This document shows, in pieces, positions 1 to 8,759 of a stretch of 64,000 nucleotides of DNA (its first letter is position 1; the number at the start of each line of letters is the position of its first letter). Below the pieces are notes generated by a model. The model ran no database searches, was not told the origin of the DNA, and saw only the letters and a list, made by a program, of their open reading frames with translations. The stretch covers positions 1-64,000 of the forward strand of contig JANWYN010000004.1 of assembly GCA_025055235.1 (NCBI GenBank), in the 5' to 3' direction. This DNA is from Candidatus Roseilinea sp. Its GTDB lineage: Bacteria; Chloroflexota; Anaerolineae; J036; Brachytrichaceae. Both the position numbers and the translations under genes were made by a program.

Positions 1-30
1 CCGTCGTGAACAGTAATTGAATTGCCAAGC

Positions 31-1347
31 ATGAAGATCGTCCTGCCGGTTCATCACTTTCCGCCGCGCTACACCGCGGGCGGCGAACAGTATGTGCACC
101 GGCTAGCGCGTTGGCTGCAGGAGCATGACTGCGACGTCGAGGTCGTATGCCTCGAGTCCATCGAGACAGGCAAACCAGACAGAGTCGAAGCCTGGCTCGA
201 TCATTACGACGGCCTGCGCGTGTGGCGCTTGAGCTATGACTTGATGCGCGCACCGCAACGTAAGCGATGGACGTTCGATAGCGAACCGTTGCGCGCATGG
301 TTCGCCGGTTACCTTCGCGATGCGCGCCCTGATGTAATCCACTTTCATGCCGGATACTTGCTGGGCGTCGGGCCGTTGTTCGAGGCAGCCAGCGCCGGTG
401 TGCCGAGCGTCCTCACGTTGCATGACTACTGGTTCCTATGTCCGCGACACACACTGCTGCGCAGCGAGGGGACGCTATGTGAGGAGATCCCCGAAGATCC
501 GGCCGGCTGCGCTTGGTGTCGCTACGCAGAAGAGCGACGATATCGCGTGACGATGAATCGCTTATCGCTCGGTTTGTTCGGCAAGGTCATGCAGGCAATT
601 GGTTTAGAGAACGACAGTGCTTTGATCTCTGAGCGCCGTGCGCGCTTAGCGGAGGCGATTCGGCTGCCGCGGATGGTTATCTCGCCTTCGCGCTTCTTGG
701 CGCGCTACTTCGAGGGCATCGTGGATCCAGAACGTCTACGCGTCGTGCGCTTTGGCTTTGATCTTGCGCGCTTCCGCGCTATACCTGCGCCGCCATCGGA
801 TGGCGCTGTTCGCATCGGCTACATCGGCCAGATCGCGCATCATAAGGGGGTGCATCTGCTGATCCGGGCGTTTAGATCGTTGAATCTAGGTGCACGCCAG
901 GTCGAGTTGCACATCTACGGCAGCTTGAAGTCGAACCCAGCCTATGTCGCGCAACTTAAGTCGCTGGCCAGCGGTGACGCGCGCGTTCACTTCGAAGGGC
1001 CGTTCGAGAACGCGCGCGTTGCCGAGGTGATGAAGCGCCTGTCGGCGCTGGTCGTGCCTTCGATCTGGTTCGAGAACAGCCCACTGGTCATCTTGGAATC
1101 GCTCTCGGCCGGCACGCCTGTCATCACTGCGAATATCGGCGGCATGGCCGAACTGGTGCAGGATGGCGTGGACGGGCTGCACTTCGCCGCCGGCAGCGCG
1201 AGCCACCTCGCCCGCCAACTGCAGCGGCTGGTTGACGATCCAGATCTGCTCGCCCGGTTGCGGCAAGGCGCAGCCGCCTCGCCCGCGCCGCGCAGCATTG
1301 ACGATGAGATGACAGACCTGATGTCAATTTATCGTGAACTAATTTGA
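31..1347 (+). CDS. Glycosyltransferase family 4 protein
   Basis: GT-B retaining glycosyltransferase, predicted to add one sugar to a growing surface glycan from a nucleotide-sugar donor at the cytoplasmic face of the membrane. It is 438 aa from the ATG; an in-frame TTG nine bases earlier is possible, but the ATG gives the usual MKIVL Rossmann start. The acceptor-side GGEQ loop is at residues 17-20, the second Rossmann domain opens near G263, and E348-x7-E356 (ENSPLVILE) is the EX7E donor-binding motif. Four cysteines (137, 150, 160, 163) form an insert seen in one GT4 branch. It is the first complete gene of the polysaccharide locus. The acceptor and linkage cannot be read from sequence. Confidence 0.88.
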   Translation: MKIVLPVHHFPPRYTAGGEQYVHRLARWLQEHDCDVEVVCLESIETGKPDRVEAWLDHYDGLRVWRLSYDLMRAPQRKRWTFDSEPLRAWFAGYLRDARPDVIHFHAGYLLGVGPLFEAASAGVPSVLTLHDYWFLCPRHTLLRSEGTLCEEIPEDPAGCAWCRYAEERRYRVTMNRLSLGLFGKVMQAIGLENDSALISERRARLAEAIRLPRMVISPSRFLARYFEGIVDPERLRVVRFGFDLARFRAIPAPPSDGAVRIGYIGQIAHHKGVHLLIRAFRSLNLGARQVELHIYGSLKSNPAYVAQLKSLASGDARVHFEGPFENARVAEVMKRLSALVVPSIWFENSPLVILESLSAGTPVITANIGGMAELVQDGVDGLHFAAGSASHLARQLQRLVDDPDLLARLRQGAAASPAPRSIDDEMTDLMSIYRELI

Positions 1348-1692
1348 TACATACTGCACTGGCCGCGATTGTGGATACATAGCAGTTGTGCGACTATTTG
1401 ATCAAGGGAGGATTACTCCGTGGATTCATTTGCTCCAAGAGTACCAGTTGCCCAGATTGGATGATGGTTGCTGCATTTGATGAGACCAGATGCAGATTTG
1501 ACCAGTATCCGTCAGCATGAACTAATGGATTGAAATTGACGTAAAGCGATTTGCTTTCTGGATTCTAATAGGGGAGATCCAATTAAACATGGCACAAACT
1601 GAGCATAGCTTTGACAGCATTACTTTTTGCGTTGGTGCCATGTTTATCTGTTGTCTGTAAGGACAACTTGTGCAAGGAAGGATTGGCATCAT
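1348..1692. other. AT-rich gap with a 12-bp inverted repeat
   Basis: This 345-base gap holds no gene I can support. It is visibly AT-richer than the genes to its left. A perfect 12-base inverted repeat (TAAACATGGCAC at 1584-1595, GTGCCATGTTTA at 1635-1646) is separated by 39 bases and encloses a TTGACA at 1611-1616 with no well-placed -10. A 14-codon GTG frame near 1422 follows a good ribosome-binding-like AGGGAGGA but stops at once and was not called. Confidence 0.5.
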
Positions 1693-2688
1693 ATGAGCAA
1701 TATCCTAGTGACAGGTGGTGCGGGTTTCATTGGCTCCCACGTGACAGAGGAGCTTCTAAAGCGCGGTCATAATGTTGTCGTACTAGATGACATGAGCGGT
1801 GGATTCGCAGACAACGTAGCAGCAGGTGCAAAGTTGGTTGTTGGAAGCATAAATGACGTTGACCTAGTAAATACGCTATTTGAACACGAAAAGTTCGACT
1901 ACGTGTATCACTTGGCAGCCTATGCCGCAGAGGGTTTGAGCAGCTTTATCAAGCGCTTTAATTACACCAACAACTTAATGGGCAGCATCAATCTGATCAA
2001 CGCAGCGGTCAACTACAACGTGAGGTGTTTTGTATTCACTTCGTCAATCGCTGTGTATGGATCTAATGCTGATCTACCGCTGCGCGAGGAAGCCCAGCCG
2101 CATCCAGAGGATTCCTACGGTGTTGCCAAGCTGGCGGTTGAACACGAATTGTTCGTTAGCAAGCATATGTTTGACCTGAACTACATCATCTTCCGCCCGC
2201 ATAACGTGTATGGTGAGCGACAGAACATCGGTGATAAATATCGTAACGTTGTAGGTATCTTCATGAACCAAATCCTGCAAGGCAAGCCGATGACCGTGTT
2301 CGGCGATGGCACACAAACGCGCGCCTTTAGCTACATCCGCGATATGTCGCCGATTATGGCTGAGGCAATTGATTGTCCGGAGGCGTATAACCAGGTGTTC
2401 AACATTGGTGCTGATCAGCCGTACACTATCAATGAACTGGCCAAATGCGTCGCACAAGCAATGGGGGTTGAGCCAAACATCTGCTATTTGCCAGCGCGTA
2501 ACGAGGTAATGCATGCCTATTCATCGCATGAGAAGATTGAACGGGTGTTCGGCTCGCGACCAAAAACTTCTCTCCAGGAAGGCTTGGCAAAGATGGCCGA
2601 ATGGGTAAAGCGGCATGGAGCACGCCAAAGCAAGAAGTTTGAAAGCATTGAGATTGAGAAGAATTTCCCGAAGGCTTGGCTATCGTGA
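1693..2688 (+). CDS. NAD-dependent nucleotide-sugar epimerase/dehydratase (extended SDR)
   Basis: Extended short-chain dehydrogenase of the UDP-glucose 4-epimerase type, acting on an NDP-sugar with tightly bound NAD. It is 331 aa. The GGAGFIGSH nucleotide-binding motif starts at residue 8 and the catalytic Y142-x3-K146 (YGVAK) follows the SSIAVYG serine strand. The ATG at 1693 has an AAGGAAGG ribosome-binding site; an upstream TTG in frame at 1627 lacks one and would add a non-homologous tail. The gene is AT-richer than its left neighbour and is preceded by a long gap, suggesting its own transcription start and perhaps separate acquisition. The exact sugar (galactose, GalNAc or another) is not determinable. 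Confidence 0.85.
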   Translation: MSNILVTGGAGFIGSHVTEELLKRGHNVVVLDDMSGGFADNVAAGAKLVVGSINDVDLVNTLFEHEKFDYVYHLAAYAAEGLSSFIKRFNYTNNLMGSINLINAAVNYNVRCFVFTSSIAVYGSNADLPLREEAQPHPEDSYGVAKLAVEHELFVSKHMFDLNYIIFRPHNVYGERQNIGDKYRNVVGIFMNQILQGKPMTVFGDGTQTRAFSYIRDMSPIMAEAIDCPEAYNQVFNIGADQPYTINELAKCVAQAMGVEPNICYLPARNEVMHAYSSHEKIERVFGSRPKTSLQEGLAKMAEWVKRHGARQSKKFESIEIEKNFPKAWLS

Positions 2689-2722
2689 CTGGAGCTGGAA
2701 GGAGACGTCTGTACAAGGAACT

Positions 2723-3628
2723 ATGTTGCAACCGAAGGTCGCTGCTGTGATTCTGAACACAAACCGCCGCGATGACACGCTGGCGTGTCTAGAGACGTTG
2801 CGCCGAAACGATTATCCAAATCTTGCCATCCTCGTGCTCGATAATGCCTCTACCGATGGGTCGGTGGAGGCCATCCGGTCTGCGTTCCCCAACGTCGAAA
2901 TCATCTCCTTGAAGGACAACCGTGGCTACGCTGGCAATAACAACGTAGGCATATCAGCAGCGCTTGCGCGAGGCGCTGAGTGGGTGCTCGTATTAAATGA
3001 AGATACGTTACTAGCGCCTGATTGCATCTCGCTGCTGGTGGCAGAGGGTGAACGAGATTCGCGCATTGGCATTGTTGGGCCGATGGTGTATCACGCTGAC
3101 GAGCCGAACGTGATTCAGTCTGCCGGTGGATGGATGGATGAACGATGGCAGGCTGGGCATATCGGACAAAACGAGACTGATGTGGGTCAGTTTCCTTATC
3201 CTCGCGACGTGGCTTGGGTATCAGGATGTGCCATCATGGTGCGTAGCTCAGTGATCAATCAGGTAGGCATGCTCGATGAACGCTTCTTCTACTATTGGGA
3301 AGAGACGGAGTGGTGTGTGCGGGCACGTCAGAAAGATTGGCGTATTGTGCACGTGCCTGCCGCAAAGCTCTGGCACAAAGGCGTCAAGCGCGACTATCGT
3401 CCTGCGCCTAGTGTGGCGTATTACGGAGTGCGCAACCACTTCATGATGCTAGCTAAGCACCATGCTCCGCCAACTGCGTGGCTAAGCGCTTGGGCGCAGA
3501 CCCTACGTACTCTAGCGTCATACACCATCAGACCTAAATGGCGCGACAAACGTGCACATCGCGATGCGATGTGGCGAGGTACGGTGGACTTTTTGCAAGG
3601 ACGTACCGGCAAAATGCCAACGCGATGA
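2723..3628 (+). CDS. Glycosyltransferase family 2, rhamnosyltransferase-like
   Basis: Inverting GT-A glycosyltransferase of 301 aa. N-terminal ILNTNRRDDT and DNASTDGS are nucleotide-binding elements, LNEDT stands at the metal-binding position, and the SGCAIMVRSS...ERFFYYWEETEWCVR segment is the acceptor/catalytic region typical of RfbN/WbbL-like rhamnosyltransferases. The ATG at 2723 was chosen because the family starts a few residues before the first beta-strand; an in-frame start at 2615 lies inside the previous gene. It sits 34 bases after the epimerase gene, consistent with one transcript. The rhamnose assignment is by family resemblance only. Confidence 0.83.
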   Translation: MLQPKVAAVILNTNRRDDTLACLETLRRNDYPNLAILVLDNASTDGSVEAIRSAFPNVEIISLKDNRGYAGNNNVGISAALARGAEWVLVLNEDTLLAPDCISLLVAEGERDSRIGIVGPMVYHADEPNVIQSAGGWMDERWQAGHIGQNETDVGQFPYPRDVAWVSGCAIMVRSSVINQVGMLDERFFYYWEETEWCVRARQKDWRIVHVPAAKLWHKGVKRDYRPAPSVAYYGVRNHFMMLAKHHAPPTAWLSAWAQTLRTLASYTIRPKWRDKRAHRDAMWRGTVDFLQGRTGKMPTR

Positions 3629-3644
3629 GCCGCTGGATACTCAC

Positions 3645-4823
3645 ATGAGGATCGGCATTGACGCCCGCTACTTGTCTCACGGCCTGGTCGGCGGTATCAA
3701 CACTTTCTTAAAGAACTTGATCCCGGCTCTGATCGAGGCGTCGCGCGGCCATCATCGTCTATATCTCTATGCCGATACCAAGCGCCCGTTCGACCTGGCC
3801 GGTGATGGGCAGACGCTGCCGGATCATGTCGCATTGCGGCTGCTGCCGTATCGAAATCCGCTGTCGTCGTTGCGCAACGATTTTTTATTGAGCCGCGACA
3901 TGCGGCGAGATGGGCTGGACGTTTACCATTTCGTTGGCAACTATGGGTTTGGCCCGGCCGGCGCGACGGCGCTCACCATTCACGACGAGATCAACCTGAT
4001 GCCGCTGTCGGAGATCATACGAGGGCATCCAAAGAAGCCCAAAACGATCGTAATGATGACTTATCTGCACCTGGCCACGCGCGCTGCGGCACGCCGGGCT
4101 GATCTCATCATCACGATTTCTGACTATTCGAAGCGCCGGATCGCGCATTACGGCGCCCTCGATCCGGTCAAGATCGTCGTGGTGCATCACGGTTGCCCTG
4201 CCGACGTGAAACGCATCGAGGACGCGTTGGCGCTGGCCAAAGTGCGGGAGCGCCTTGGCCTATCGAAACCGTTCATCCTAGCGGAGGCGTTTAAGAATCC
4301 GGATGTCATCGTGCGGGCATGGCGGGCGCTGCCGGCCAAGGTGCGCGACGCGCGTCAGATCGTTTTCTTCTCGCGTTCGCCCCAGGTGCTGCCTGTGGTG
4401 CACGAAGCGATCAACGCTGGATGGGCCAAGCTCTTCGTGCGTGTGACGCGTCCAGACTTGTCGGCGTTGTATAGCATGGCGGAGGCGTTCGTCTTCCCAT
4501 CCTGGATCGAGGGTTTTGGCATGCCCCTGGTCGAAGCGATGACCTGTGGTGCGCCGATCATCGCCTCTGACCGTGGCGCCATCCCCGAGGTCGTGGGCGA
4601 TGCCGGCCTCCTCATGGATGCCGAGGATGACCGAAAGCTAGCCGAGCATTTGATGCGCCTGTTCCAGCAGCCTGAGGAGCGCGAGCATCTACGCCGGCTT
4701 GGGTTCAAGCGGGCGGAGATGTTTACATGGCAGCGGGCGGCTCAGGGCTACCTGGAGGCCTATTTACGAGTGGTGAGCCATTCCGTTGCGGAGCGCCGGC
4801 CCGTCCTGACTTCATCTTTGTGA
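3645..4823 (+). CDS. Glycosyltransferase family 4 protein
   Basis: GT-B transferase of 392 aa beginning MRIGIDARYL, a start typical of the GT4 branch related to mannosyl- and rhamnosyltransferases. The donor-site motif is E289-x7-E297 (EGFGMPLVE), preceded by FVFPSWI and followed by GAPIIASDRGAIPEV, the classic GT4 C-terminal block. The gene begins 16 bases after the preceding GT2 stop. Its in-frame upstream extension (from 3552) lies inside that gene and is not conserved-looking. It likely adds an internal residue of the repeat unit. Confidence 0.87.
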   Translation: MRIGIDARYLSHGLVGGINTFLKNLIPALIEASRGHHRLYLYADTKRPFDLAGDGQTLPDHVALRLLPYRNPLSSLRNDFLLSRDMRRDGLDVYHFVGNYGFGPAGATALTIHDEINLMPLSEIIRGHPKKPKTIVMMTYLHLATRAAARRADLIITISDYSKRRIAHYGALDPVKIVVVHHGCPADVKRIEDALALAKVRERLGLSKPFILAEAFKNPDVIVRAWRALPAKVRDARQIVFFSRSPQVLPVVHEAINAGWAKLFVRVTRPDLSALYSMAEAFVFPSWIEGFGMPLVEAMTCGAPIIASDRGAIPEVVGDAGLLMDAEDDRKLAEHLMRLFQQPEEREHLRRLGFKRAEMFTWQRAAQGYLEAYLRVVSHSVAERRPVLTSSL

Positions 4824-4885
4824 AGCGTGAGGGGCACTGGGCATCAAGATCGTCGAATCCCTGTCGCTCGAACTTAGGTGAGCTG

Positions 4886-6103
4886 ATGAGAGTGTTGTTC
4901 CTTTCGAGCTGGTATCCATATCCGGCCGACAACGGGTCGCGGCTGCGCATCTATCACTTGCTGCGCCAACTCTCGTCGCGACACGAGATCAGTCTCATCT
5001 CGTTTACAGATGAGCCGGTCAGCGATGATCGCCTTCGCGCAATGCGCGCGCTGTGCGCAGAGGTGAAGACGGTACAGCAGCGCCGCTTTAAGCCCGGGCG
5101 CCTCAAGGCGATACTGGGATTCTTCTCCACGCGGCCGCGCTCCGTCGTAGATACCTACACCGAAGAGATGACGCAAACCGTCCTGCGCGAAGCGACGCGG
5201 TTCCGACCCGACGTCGTCGTCGCTTCGCAGATGGATACGGCGCCCTACGCGCGTCGGCTCGATGCCAGGCGCGTGCTGGACGAGGTCGAGGTGACCGTGC
5301 TCTACGAAGCCTATGCCCGTGCGCGCTCGAAGCTGAGGCGATTTCGCGCCTGGCTAACTTGGCAGAAGCTGACCGCCTACTTGCGGAGCTTACTGTATGA
5401 CTTCGACGGGTATACCGTCGTTTCAGACGCGGAGCGCCGGCGGGTGATTCAAGCGACGGCGACAAGGACGCCGGTGGCTATTGTGCCGAACGGCGTGGAT
5501 GTTGAAGTCTGTGCGCGCATCGTTGCCCAGCCTAAGCCGGATACGCTCATTTACAGCGGCGCGTTGACCTACGGCGCGAACTTCGATGCGGTGAACTACT
5601 TCCTGCGCGAGATTTTCCCGCTGATTCAGGCGAAGCGGCCTGGTGTCAAATTGTTCGTCACCGGTAAGCTCGATGGCGTGAACCTGGATGTGCTGCCGCG
5701 CAACGACGGCGTCGTCTTCACCGGCTACCTCGACGACGTGCGGCCACGCATCGCGCAGAGCTGGGTCAGCGTCGTGCCGCTGCGCATTGGTGGCGGCACA
5801 CGGCTGAAGATTCTGGAGTCGCTGGCCTTGGGCACGCCGGTCGTCGCGACGTCGAAAGGTGTGGAGGGGTTGGACTTCGAGGCCGGACGCGAGTTGTGTA
5901 TCGCCGATGCGCCATCTGAGTTTGCGAATCAGGTGGTGCGTTTGCTCGAAGATCATGCGTTGCGCGAGACGCTGAGCCTGGCTGGCCGGCGGGCGGTCAC
6001 CGCTCGATACAATTGGTCGGCGATTGGGCAATCGTTTTGTGATTTCCTAGAAGGGATTGTGCAGGGGGAAGGGGCAAGGGAGTATGAGCCAGTTCACGCT
6101 TGA
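4886..6103 (+). CDS. Glycosyltransferase family 4, PEP-CTERM-system-like branch
   Basis: GT-B transferase of 405 aa starting MRVLFLSSWYPYPADNGSR. The C-terminal donor domain carries GALTYGANFDAV and GGGTRLKILE. The same arrangement occurs in the genes at 26581 and 31781, so the window has three members of one sub-branch. The ATG at 4886 has AGGTGAG upstream and gives the expected N-terminus; the longer frame from 4727 overlaps the previous gene. The end overlaps the membrane protein that follows by 20 bases, so the two are probably translationally coupled. Confidence 0.85.
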   Translation: MRVLFLSSWYPYPADNGSRLRIYHLLRQLSSRHEISLISFTDEPVSDDRLRAMRALCAEVKTVQQRRFKPGRLKAILGFFSTRPRSVVDTYTEEMTQTVLREATRFRPDVVVASQMDTAPYARRLDARRVLDEVEVTVLYEAYARARSKLRRFRAWLTWQKLTAYLRSLLYDFDGYTVVSDAERRRVIQATATRTPVAIVPNGVDVEVCARIVAQPKPDTLIYSGALTYGANFDAVNYFLREIFPLIQAKRPGVKLFVTGKLDGVNLDVLPRNDGVVFTGYLDDVRPRIAQSWVSVVPLRIGGGTRLKILESLALGTPVVATSKGVEGLDFEAGRELCIADAPSEFANQVVRLLEDHALRETLSLAGRRAVTARYNWSAIGQSFCDFLEGIVQGEGAREYEPVHA

Positions 6104-7523
6104 TTGGAGGCATAGTCGAAGCCGCGGGTTGCGTTACATCGCGCTTGTGATTGTGCTCGGTTTGTCTGCTATTTGTGCCTACCTCGTTGTCGAGAGCCAT
6201 TTTGACCCTGCCTTCCTACTGGCCGGTCTTGCAGCAATCGCTGCGGGTGGGCTGATCTATCGGCTTGGCCGGTTCGAGTATGGGTTGCTCGCCGTGTTGC
6301 TGGCTGCAGGGCTCGTCAACTTCTTCACGCTGCCGACCGGCCGAGATAGCCGTGTCGTGATTAGCCTAGCAATCTCTCTGTTGTTGCTGGCGATTTGGGG
6401 CTATCAGCTCGTGTTTGCCAACGTCACTCATGTGCGCCTACGCCCCTCGCCGATCAACAAGCCGCTCCTTGCATTTGTCAGCGTGAATATCATCGCTTAT
6501 GCGTGGAGCCAACTCATGCGCGACCCGATCTTGTATGTCTGGCCTTCCTTCCCGGTGGTGCAGGTAGCCGCGCTTATTGTGAATATCGCCTTGCCATTAA
6601 TGGCATTGCTAGTGGTCAATAAAGTCAAAGAAGTGAAATGGCTGAAGTGGATGACGGCCATCATCATCGGTCTTGGCACGCTGAATATCGTATCGCAATT
6701 GTTCAACTTGCCGACTGTTGTCCTGATTCATAATGGATCGCGTGGCATCTTCGGTTCTTGGGTTGTGATAGTGGCATATGCGTTGGTGCTCTTCCAACCT
6801 AACATGAAACGTTGGCAACGAGTGGCATTGCTCGTCCTGATCGCTGCATCCATCTATTTCTACTTCTTCAGGAATCGTCTGTGGCTATCAGGGTGGTTGC
6901 CGATGTTTGTCGGTATCGGCGTGCTCACCTTCTTCCGCTCGCGACGACTCTTCGTTGTGTTTTGTATAGGGCTATTAGTCATCGCATTCGATCGCCTCGA
7001 CGATTTATACAAGACCATCATCTTAGCTAATGTAAATGAGGGTGGTTTAGAACGCCTAGAACTTTGGGAGAAGAATATCCAACATGTGCTCAATCACCCG
7101 ATATTTGGCATGGGTCCGGCCGGCTACGCGGTTTACAACATGACGTACCATCCCGAGGATGCGCGTTCTACGCATAACAACTATTTTGATGTGCTTGCGC
7201 AGTCAGGGATCATCGGGCTCATGCTGTTTGTAGCACTGCTGAGTATGTTTGTCCGCATTTGTTGGCAAACGCAGCGTCTGCTCCAAGGTCGTCGAAACTT
7301 CGAAGAGGCTTTTGCGAATGCAGCCTTCGCCGGCTGCCTTGCGGCGATGGTCGCGATGATGCTTGGTGACTGGGTGTTGCCTTTCGCCTACAACCAGACG
7401 ATCTCCGGCTTCGATAACGCTGTTTTCACTTGGATGATGCTCGGCGGAGGCGTCGCGCTATATCACCTCGTGACTGCCTCGCGCTCCGACTCGCCCCGAG
7501 CGCTTCCGGTTCAACACAATTGA
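6084..7523 (+). CDS. O-antigen ligase/polymerase family membrane protein (Wzy/WaaL-like)
   Basis: Multipass inner-membrane protein of 479 aa with about eleven hydrophobic helices. A periplasmic-loop signature near the C-terminal third (THNNYFDVLAQSGIIGL) matches the Wzy_C domain region, where the histidine is functionally important in ligases and polymerases. Such proteins polymerise repeat units or transfer glycan from undecaprenyl carrier. The ATG at 6084 follows GGGGCAAGGG and overlaps the end of the GT4. Because an ABC exporter is also encoded here, a ligase-type role is as likely as polymerisation; sequence cannot decide. Confidence 0.8.
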   Translation: MSQFTLDWRHSRSRGLRYIALVIVLGLSAICAYLVVESHFDPAFLLAGLAAIAAGGLIYRLGRFEYGLLAVLLAAGLVNFFTLPTGRDSRVVISLAISLLLLAIWGYQLVFANVTHVRLRPSPINKPLLAFVSVNIIAYAWSQLMRDPILYVWPSFPVVQVAALIVNIALPLMALLVVNKVKEVKWLKWMTAIIIGLGTLNIVSQLFNLPTVVLIHNGSRGIFGSWVVIVAYALVLFQPNMKRWQRVALLVLIAASIYFYFFRNRLWLSGWLPMFVGIGVLTFFRSRRLFVVFCIGLLVIAFDRLDDLYKTIILANVNEGGLERLELWEKNIQHVLNHPIFGMGPAGYAVYNMTYHPEDARSTHNNYFDVLAQSGIIGLMLFVALLSMFVRICWQTQRLLQGRRNFEEAFANAAFAGCLAAMVAMMLGDWVLPFAYNQTISGFDNAVFTWMMLGGGVALYHLVTASRSDSPRALPVQHN

Positions 7524-7524
7524 G

Positions 7525-8730
7525 ATGCCCACACTTGTTTCGATAATCATTCCTACCTACAACTACGGCCATGGCGTGGCCGAAGCAATAGACTGCGCCC
7601 TAGGGCAGACTTATCCCCACGTCGAGGTGATTGTTGTGGATGATGGTTCGTCAGACAACACTCGCAACGTGCTCGCTAAATACGGCAACCGCATCAAAGC
7701 GATTCACAAAACAAATGGAGGGGTATCTACTGCGCGCAACGTCGGTTTCGAGGTTTCGCAGGGTGAGTATCTGCTCTTTCTTGACAGCGACGACTTGATT
7801 CCCCTAGATAAGCTCGCGAGGTTGGTATCCGCGATGAAGTCGCAGCCGAGCTGGGGAATGGTTTATTCAGCCTGGCAGTGCGTAGATGAAACAGGGCAGC
7901 GCATACTCAGTGAGGTGCGCCATCGTAAGCAAGGGCGGCTACTTCGTGACTTGCTCCTTCGTGTCGTGACCATGCCGCCCGGCTGCGTGCTGATTCGGCG
8001 GGCGTGCTTGCAGCGGGTTGGGTTGTTTGACCCCCAGTTGTCTGCTGCTGCGGATATTGATTTGTGGATTCGCGTTGCGCATGCCGGCTATGCGATCGGA
8101 TATGTAGATGAGTTCCTGTTTCAGTATCGCATCCTAGGCAACAGCATGTCACGCAATATAGATAAGATGGCGCAGGATGATCTGCGGCAGCTCGACAAGT
8201 ACTTCTCACGCGACGATATTCCCGACAACATACGTGCACTGGAAGACCGGGCGCGCGCTTCAATCTATTACAACTGGGCGTTGCGATGCTTCCATTCCGA
8301 ACGAATCGAGGAGGGCCAACAGCACATTCGTGAGGCGATTCGCCTTTGCCCATCGCTTAGCCGCGACAAAGGGTGGCTGCTGAATTTGCTTGGGGGATAT
8401 GCGAATGATGCTGAGGTGCGCACGCCTGAACGGATGCTTTCGACGGTTATGGACAATCTCCCGGACGAAGCGGTCACTTTGAGGTCACTTCGACGAGCCG
8501 CCTTTGCCAGCTATCACATTGCAGCGATCTTTACAGCCTATGAAAATGGACGATTGGCCGATGTTTTGCCGCACGTCATGCCGTCCATCCTGGGCCGTCC
8601 GCGAATTCTGGCGAACCGCGGTTTCTTGGCAATCTGCTTACGCGCCTTGTGGAGAGGTATCAGATGTGATTGGCGTGTGCGACGCTTTGACAATTCCGTG
8701 TCTGTCGGGCGCACGTCAGGATCAGCCTGA
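7525..8730 (+). CDS. Glycosyltransferase family 2 with C-terminal helical domain
   Basis: 401 aa. Residues ~1-210 are a GT-A domain: SIIIPTYNYG, VVDDGSSDNT and the metal-binding FLDSDD, then CVLIRRACLQRVG and the acceptor motif. Residues ~230-400 are helical and TPR-like with repeated A/L-rich helices, not part of the catalytic fold. The gene at 18460 has the same architecture and a similar C-terminal end, so the two are paralogues. It starts one base after the stop of the membrane protein. The extra domain may bind a partner or the acceptor; that is inference. Confidence 0.83.
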   Translation: MPTLVSIIIPTYNYGHGVAEAIDCALGQTYPHVEVIVVDDGSSDNTRNVLAKYGNRIKAIHKTNGGVSTARNVGFEVSQGEYLLFLDSDDLIPLDKLARLVSAMKSQPSWGMVYSAWQCVDETGQRILSEVRHRKQGRLLRDLLLRVVTMPPGCVLIRRACLQRVGLFDPQLSAAADIDLWIRVAHAGYAIGYVDEFLFQYRILGNSMSRNIDKMAQDDLRQLDKYFSRDDIPDNIRALEDRARASIYYNWALRCFHSERIEEGQQHIREAIRLCPSLSRDKGWLLNLLGGYANDAEVRTPERMLSTVMDNLPDEAVTLRSLRRAAFASYHIAAIFTAYENGRLADVLPHVMPSILGRPRILANRGFLAICLRALWRGIRCDWRVRRFDNSVSVGRTSGSA

Positions 8731-8759
8731 CGGTGAGTCTCAGGTCTGATTCGATCCAC

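Noticed and set aside
1422-1466. 14-codon GTG mini-gene with a good ribosome-binding site
   Set aside because: Too short, stops at once, no conserved neighbour logic; the AGGGAGGA may be coincidental or a remnant.
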